From NCBI GenBank assembly GCA_003153915.1, contig PMBX01000258.1:1-9475 (forward strand): a stretch of DNA of 9,475 bases, given 5' to 3'. This stretch comes from Phycisphaerales bacterium. Lineage in GTDB: Bacteria > Planctomycetota > Phycisphaerae > SM23-33. Numbering within the stretch: position 1 is the first letter of the stretch; the number at the start of each line of letters is the position of its first letter. Both the position numbers and the translations under genes were made by a program. Positions 6,201-9,475 of the stretch are shown here, one piece after another. The notes beneath the pieces are model-generated. The model did no database searches, had not been told where the DNA came from, and saw only the letters and a program-made list of their open reading frames with translations.

Positions 6201-6221
6201 CCGCGGAAGCACGCGGTTTTT
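6201..6221 (+). terminator. Possible intrinsic terminator after the PPC gene
   Basis: Stem CCGCG (6201-6205) and CGCGG (6212-6216) with a 6-nt loop (GAAGCA), directly followed by TTTTT (6217-6221). The stem is short but all GC and the T-run is correctly placed for + strand transcripts of the MqnD-like/TPR/PPC operon. It could instead be another dispersed palindrome. Confidence 0.4.
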
Positions 6222-6247
6222 GAAGCCCCGTGCATCGCACGGGGATG
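6222..6247 (+). repeat. REP-like palindrome, forward copy 3
   Basis: GAAGCCCC-GTGC-ATC-GCAC-GGGGATG. Perfect 8-bp stem at 6226-6244 with ATC loop. Matches the 3327-3351 copy in the outer bases, with changed and compensated inner stem positions. Confidence 0.75.
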
Positions 6248-6257
6248 CTGTTGCGGA

Positions 6258-6282
6258 ATCCCCCGGCCGTGCCGGGGGCTTC
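6258..6282 (-). repeat. REP-like palindrome, inverted copy 4
   Basis: Perfect 8-bp stem CCCCCGGC/GCCGGGGG (6260-6278) with CGT loop, flanked by AT and CTTC. Inverted relative to 6222-6247 and 10 nt from it, reproducing the pair arrangement at 3327-3393. Confidence 0.75.
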
Positions 6283-6304
6283 AACATAGGATCGAATGTT
6301 TCGA

Positions 6305-6331
6305 GCGGTGGGACTGAGCCACCACCGCGCA
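6305..6331. repeat. GCGGTGGG palindrome, copy 2
   Basis: GCGGTGGGACTGAGCC then ACCACCGCGCA. 7-bp stem between 6305-6311 and 6322-6328. Differs from the copy at 3578-3603 by a G/T change and a one-base length difference in the right arm. Confidence 0.65.
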
Positions 6332-6348
6332 GCAGCGCCAGCCTTGGG

Positions 6349-6377
6349 TTGACGCGCGGGTTGGCGAAGGCGAAAAT
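6349..6377 (+). promoter_or_regulatory. Candidate sigma70-type promoter for the sugar operon
   Basis: TTGACG (6349-6354, 5 of 6 to the -35 consensus), 17-nt spacer, then GAAAAT (6372-6377, 4 of 6 to the -10). The start would be near 6384, giving a leader of about 17 nt that contains the GTGAGGG ribosome site (6387-6393) before ATG 6401. Confidence 0.4.
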
Positions 6378-6400
6378 CGCGTCCCAGTGAGGGCCAACAT

Positions 6401-7807
6401 ATGCACGGAACCATGCGGCCTCGCATCGGCCTGCTTGCCTTGACGCTGGAGCTTTATGAAACGCTTGCCCCTGACCTGCGCCGGCGGCGCGAGGAGTGGC
6501 TGCGTAAGCAGGTCCTGCCGCAATTGGAGCGATGGGCGGATGTGACCTTCCCCGCCGCGGTGTATCGCACCGCGGACATAGATTCAACGGTGGCGGACTT
6601 CCAATCCCGCGGGCTGGACGCGATCCTGGTGGTCCTGCTGACATACTCCCCCAGCCTCAACGCCCTGGGCGCCTTGCAACGGACCAGTCTGCCGATCCTC
6701 CTGTGGAACACGCAGGAACTCTTTGCCGTGGATGGAAATCTCAGCTACGGGGCGTTGTCCGACAATCACGGAGTCCACGGCACGCAGGACCTGGCCAACG
6801 TACTGCTGCGGAGCGGCGTCCGATTTGAATACGCCACTTCCCATCCCAACGACGGCGGAGCGATGGAGCGCCTGGGCGACTTCTTCGTTGCCGCCTCCGC
6901 CTGCCGGCGGCTTCGCCAGGCCCGCATCGGCCTGCTGGGGTATCCCTTCCCGGGCATGGGCGATCTTGCGGTGGATTCGGCCCACCTTGCCGCCACGCTG
7001 GGCTGCCGCGTCGTGCCCTTGGCGATGGAGCAGCTCATGCTCCAGGCGCAGAACGCCTCCGCCGAGCGGATTACGACCCTGGTAAATACGTATCGCAGGG
7101 AATATGACGTGGCGGGGGATGTGCGGGAGGAAGACCTCCAGGCCACGGCGAGGATGGAGTTGGCTTTGCGGGCCATTGTGGAGGCCGACGGCCTGGACGC
7201 GATGAGCTACCTGTTCATGGCCTTTGGGGAGGATTCGCGCAGCCCCACGCTGCCCTTTGTTGCCGCCAGCCGGCTGATGGCGGAGGGAATCGGCTTCGGC
7301 GGCGAGGGGGACGTCATTGCCGCGGCGGGGGCATCCCTGCTGAATTGGTTGAATGAGCCTGCGAGTATTTCGGAGATTTTTACCATCGACTTTGCTGGCA
7401 ACGCCGTGTTAATCAGCCACATGGGCGAGGCCAACGTCGCGATGGCCCGGCGGGACCGGAAAATTCCTCTCCTGGCCCGCAAGAGTCCCATCACGCGCAC
7501 GCGGTATGGGCAACTGGCGTTGGCGACCAGTTTCGAGCCGGGTCCGGCGACACTGGTGACGCTGACCCAAGTCGCGGGCGGCCGGTGGCGGCTGATCGCC
7601 TCGGTAATGACGATCGCGGATTTCGGCCCGGTGGAGGGGCTTGAGGTTCCGCACTCCAAGCTGTCTGTTCCACGCGACGTTCGCGAGTTCCTCACCGATT
7701 ACGCCCTTGCCGGAGGCCCGCACCACCTGGCCGTCTGCTTCGGCGACGCAAGGCGCCGCGTCCGGCTTGCCGCGTCAATGCTGGGCGCTGATTACGTCGA
7801 GGTCTGA
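6401..7807 (+). CDS. L-arabinose isomerase-like sugar isomerase
   Basis: 468 aa, of the L-fucose/L-arabinose isomerase superfamily, which interconverts aldoses and ketoses with a bound divalent metal. The C-terminal part follows AraA: GFGGEGD (298-304; AraA GEGDW) gives ligand E302, PASISEIF (320-327; AraA SFMEDY) gives E325, LISHMGEAN (337-345; AraA GSHMLEV) gives H340, and GGPHHLAV (438-445; AraA GAHH) gives H441/H442. All four metal ligands known from E. coli AraA (E306, E333, H350, H450) thus have counterparts. The N-terminus (RPRIGLLALTLELYE) matches sugar isomerases of this clan. It is slightly shorter than E. coli AraA (500 aa) and divergent, so the sugar may be arabinose, fucose or another aldose. 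Start: GTGAGGG 7-8 nt before ATG 6401; ATG 6413 is the alternative. First gene of an operon, 2 nt before the kinase. Confidence 0.85.
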   Translation: MHGTMRPRIGLLALTLELYETLAPDLRRRREEWLRKQVLPQLERWADVTFPAAVYRTADIDSTVADFQSRGLDAILVVLLTYSPSLNALGALQRTSLPILLWNTQELFAVDGNLSYGALSDNHGVHGTQDLANVLLRSGVRFEYATSHPNDGGAMERLGDFFVAASACRRLRQARIGLLGYPFPGMGDLAVDSAHLAATLGCRVVPLAMEQLMLQAQNASAERITTLVNTYRREYDVAGDVREEDLQATARMELALRAIVEADGLDAMSYLFMAFGEDSRSPTLPFVAASRLMAEGIGFGGEGDVIAAAGASLLNWLNEPASISEIFTIDFAGNAVLISHMGEANVAMARRDRKIPLLARKSPITRTRYGQLALATSFEPGPATLVTLTQVAGGRWRLIASVMTIADFGPVEGLEVPHSKLSVPRDVREFLTDYALAGGPHHLAVCFGDARRRVRLAASMLGADYVEV

Positions 7808-7809
7808 TT

Positions 7810-9276
7810 ATGTTCATCGGTTTGGATTTGGGAACCACCAACATCAAGGCCCTGCTCGTTGACGACAGCGGAAGGGTGCTCGCCAGGACCTCCAAGCCCA
7901 TAAGCCTTCACAACCTGCCCGGAAACGGGGTCGAGCAGGATATCGAGGAAATCTTCACCGCCACGATCGAGGCGTTGGCCGGGCTTGGCAGGAAAGCGGA
8001 TGTATCTTGCGTGCAGGCCCTGGGCGTTTCAAGCCAGGGCGGGGCATTGCTGCTCTTTGACGACCAAGGCAGGCCGCAAGGCCCGGTGGTAAGCTGGATG
8101 GACGGCCGTGGCGAGGCCATCGGATCGGCCTTCACGGCCCGGGTAGGCAGCGACTGGCTGGTCCGGCACATCGGTTGCGACCGCAGCCAGGTGGCCCTGG
8201 GCCAGTTGCTTCGCCTCAAGCACGAACAGCCCGGCCTGATCGAGCGATGTCGCATCGCCTTTGTTGGCGACACCATCGTAGGCCGGCTTTGCGGGCGAGC
8301 GGCCCACGACGCCACCTCGCTGTCGCTGGGCATGTTATATAATCCGACCCTTCGCCGGGCGGACAGGGACGTCCTGGATCGCCTGGGCATCAAGGAATCC
8401 CAACTGCCCGACATGCTAGGGGTCCGCCAACCGGCGGGGGGGCTACTGGATGCCGTCGCGCGGAAGACGAATCTTCCGGCGGGCATTCCCGTCGGTCCGG
8501 CCGTGCACGATCAATATACTGCCGCCTTGGGGGTGGGCGCTACGGCAGCGGGGACGGTGATGTTCGGAGCTGGCACCGCCTGGGTGCTGCTGGCGGTGGA
8601 CGACGAATTGAAACGCCCGGTGGTCTCAGGCGCGTTCACATGCACACACGTGATCGACGGTTTGTATGGGCAGATCGCCTCGATGGGCAACGGCGGATCG
8701 GCTGTCTCCTGGGCGGCCAAGCTGATGGGGCTTGCCTCCGCCGGGGTCGCCACCGTCGATGCGATGATCGCCGATGCCCCCGCCGGGAGCGAGGGACTGA
8801 TTTTCTGGCCGCTGCTGGCGGGCTATGGCGGGGCCGGGCTGGCAGACGGCGTCCGCGGGCGGTTGAGCGGCCTGCAACTCAATCACGGCAGGTCCCACGT
8901 GCTGCGGAGCGTGGTCGAGGGGCTTTGCCTGGAGCTGGGGCGATATGCCATGATGCTCAAGGACGCCTCCGTTCCAGTAAAGCGACTGTTGTCTTGTGGC
9001 GGGGCGGCCGCCAGCGGGGTCATGCCCCAGATCGTCGCCGACGTGACGGGCCTGGAAGTGGCCTGCACCACCGAGCCGGACACCAGCGCCCTGGGGGCGG
9101 CAATGCTGGCGCGAGGAATGACGCGGCCAGAACAGCCTCTGACGGAAATATCCGCCGCCATGGCGCCGTCTTTTCGGTCCTGGCGGGCCGGTGCAAAAGC
9201 CGCTTTCTACAAGGGCCTGCTGGGGCAATACGTTGACTCCATGCGGCCTTTTGCCACAAAGAAAGGTCCGGCATGA
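7810..9276 (+). CDS. FGGY-family carbohydrate kinase
   Basis: 488 aa, normal length for the family (xylulokinase, ribulokinase, fuculokinase). The first ATPase lobe starts FIGLDLGTTNIKALLVDDSG (phosphate-1 motif, D6-GTT). GVSSQGGALLLFDDQG (72-87) precedes the substrate loop SWMDGR (96-101), comparable to LWNDGR of xylulokinase. The catalytic base is D234 in VHDQYTAALGVG, and MFGAGTAWVL is the phosphate-2 region. LSCGGAAASGVMPQIVADVTG (adenosine motif, about 394-414) and SALGAAMLARG (426-436) complete the fold. It phosphorylates a ketose or polyol, most simply the product of the isomerase encoded just before it. The subfamily is not decidable by eye: closest in feel to xylulokinase. The ribosome site GAGG (7799-7802) lies inside the isomerase's last codons, so the two are tightly coupled. 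Its TGA overlaps the next ATG. Confidence 0.9.
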   Translation: MFIGLDLGTTNIKALLVDDSGRVLARTSKPISLHNLPGNGVEQDIEEIFTATIEALAGLGRKADVSCVQALGVSSQGGALLLFDDQGRPQGPVVSWMDGRGEAIGSAFTARVGSDWLVRHIGCDRSQVALGQLLRLKHEQPGLIERCRIAFVGDTIVGRLCGRAAHDATSLSLGMLYNPTLRRADRDVLDRLGIKESQLPDMLGVRQPAGGLLDAVARKTNLPAGIPVGPAVHDQYTAALGVGATAAGTVMFGAGTAWVLLAVDDELKRPVVSGAFTCTHVIDGLYGQIASMGNGGSAVSWAAKLMGLASAGVATVDAMIADAPAGSEGLIFWPLLAGYGGAGLADGVRGRLSGLQLNHGRSHVLRSVVEGLCLELGRYAMMLKDASVPVKRLLSCGGAAASGVMPQIVADVTGLEVACTTEPDTSALGAAMLARGMTRPEQPLTEISAAMAPSFRSWRAGAKAAFYKGLLGQYVDSMRPFATKKGPA

Positions 9277-9475
9277 CGGAGACGAAAAGTCTCTATTTTG
9301 TCTGGAAATACACGGATGTGGACCGGGCATTCTGGCGGGAGCACCTGGAGGATTTCCTGCCCGCCCAAATCATCGACGCCCACACGCATATCTTTCCCTC
9401 GCATCTGCGCCGCTGTCCCGTGACCGAGGAAATGCGCCGCCAGTATTGGGTCAATGAGGTCGCCGAACCCATCGA
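9273..9475 (+). CDS. Amidohydrolase-family protein, N-terminal part
   Basis: Begins with an ATGA overlap on the kinase stop (9273-9276) and runs off the window after 67 codons. After FWREHLEDFLPAQ comes IIDAHTHIFPSHLR (about 34-47), the first beta strand of an amidohydrolase TIM barrel, where H-x-H (H38 and H40) are the first metal ligands. This opening resembles the amidohydrolase_2 (COG2159) group, which includes metal-dependent decarboxylases, lactonases and hydratases. The rest of the catalytic residues lie outside the window, so the reaction is unknown. Translational coupling to a sugar kinase implies a role in the same catabolic pathway. The ribosome site AAAGG (9262-9266) lies in the kinase coding sequence. 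Confidence 0.8.
   Translation, partial: MTETKSLYFVWKYTDVDRAFWREHLEDFLPAQIIDAHTHIFPSHLRRCPVTEEMRRQYWVNEVAEPI

Noticed and set aside
8335..8343. TATATAAT-like promoter inside the kinase gene
   Set aside because: AT-rich codons inside an intact gene, with no start codon or ribosome site downstream that suggests an internal gene.
8626..9330. 234-codon open frame opposite the kinase
   Set aside because: Shadow of the FGGY kinase and of the start of the amidohydrolase; composition and lack of motifs argue against it.

Overview
High-GC bacterial window with strong G/C preference at third codon positions. The gene set (SPASM-type radical SAM protein, MqnD-like protein, AraA-like isomerase with FGGY kinase, intergenic palindromes) suggests a planctomycete-like bacterium, perhaps Phycisphaerae. 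That is an inference from family recall, not a search. There are no rRNA, tRNA, CRISPR, phage or transposase genes.

Layout. (1) 1-522, +: the C-terminal end of a radical SAM/SPASM protein, apparently broken by a 1-base frameshift near 75-100. (2) 572-1465, +: a calcineurin-like metallophosphoesterase of the YaeI/LpxG type. (3) 1485-3238, -: a two-gene unit transcribed leftward, a Cof-type HAD hydrolase followed 11 nt later by a COG1313 (PflX-like) radical SAM protein. (4) 3239-3705: a 467-nt gap rich in hairpin-forming repeats. (5) 3706-6154, +: a divergent MqnD/MqnA-family protein, a lipoprotein- or membrane-anchored TPR protein starting 5 nt later, and a PPC/DUF296-domain protein. (6) 6155-6400: a second gap with the same repeat families. 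(7) 6401-9475, +: a tightly coupled sugar-catabolic operon of AraA-like isomerase, FGGY carbohydrate kinase (2-nt gap) and amidohydrolase (ATGA overlap, cut by the window end).

The isomerase and kinase look like consecutive steps of sugar catabolism: an aldose is isomerised to a ketose, which is then phosphorylated. The amidohydrolase is presumably a third enzyme of the same pathway. The other genes look like housekeeping or poorly characterised functions without an obvious common pathway.

The most unusual features are non-coding. Both larger gaps carry a REP/BIME-like palindrome family (GAAGCCC, variable stem, GGGAT) whose inner stem changes with compensation, arranged as inverted pairs and followed by a second palindrome type (GCGGTGGGAC..GAGCC..CACCGC) in the same order. 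At protein level, the MqnD-like protein appears to lack the histidine proposed as catalytic in MqnD, and the PPC protein has Cys where the third metal-binding His is expected.
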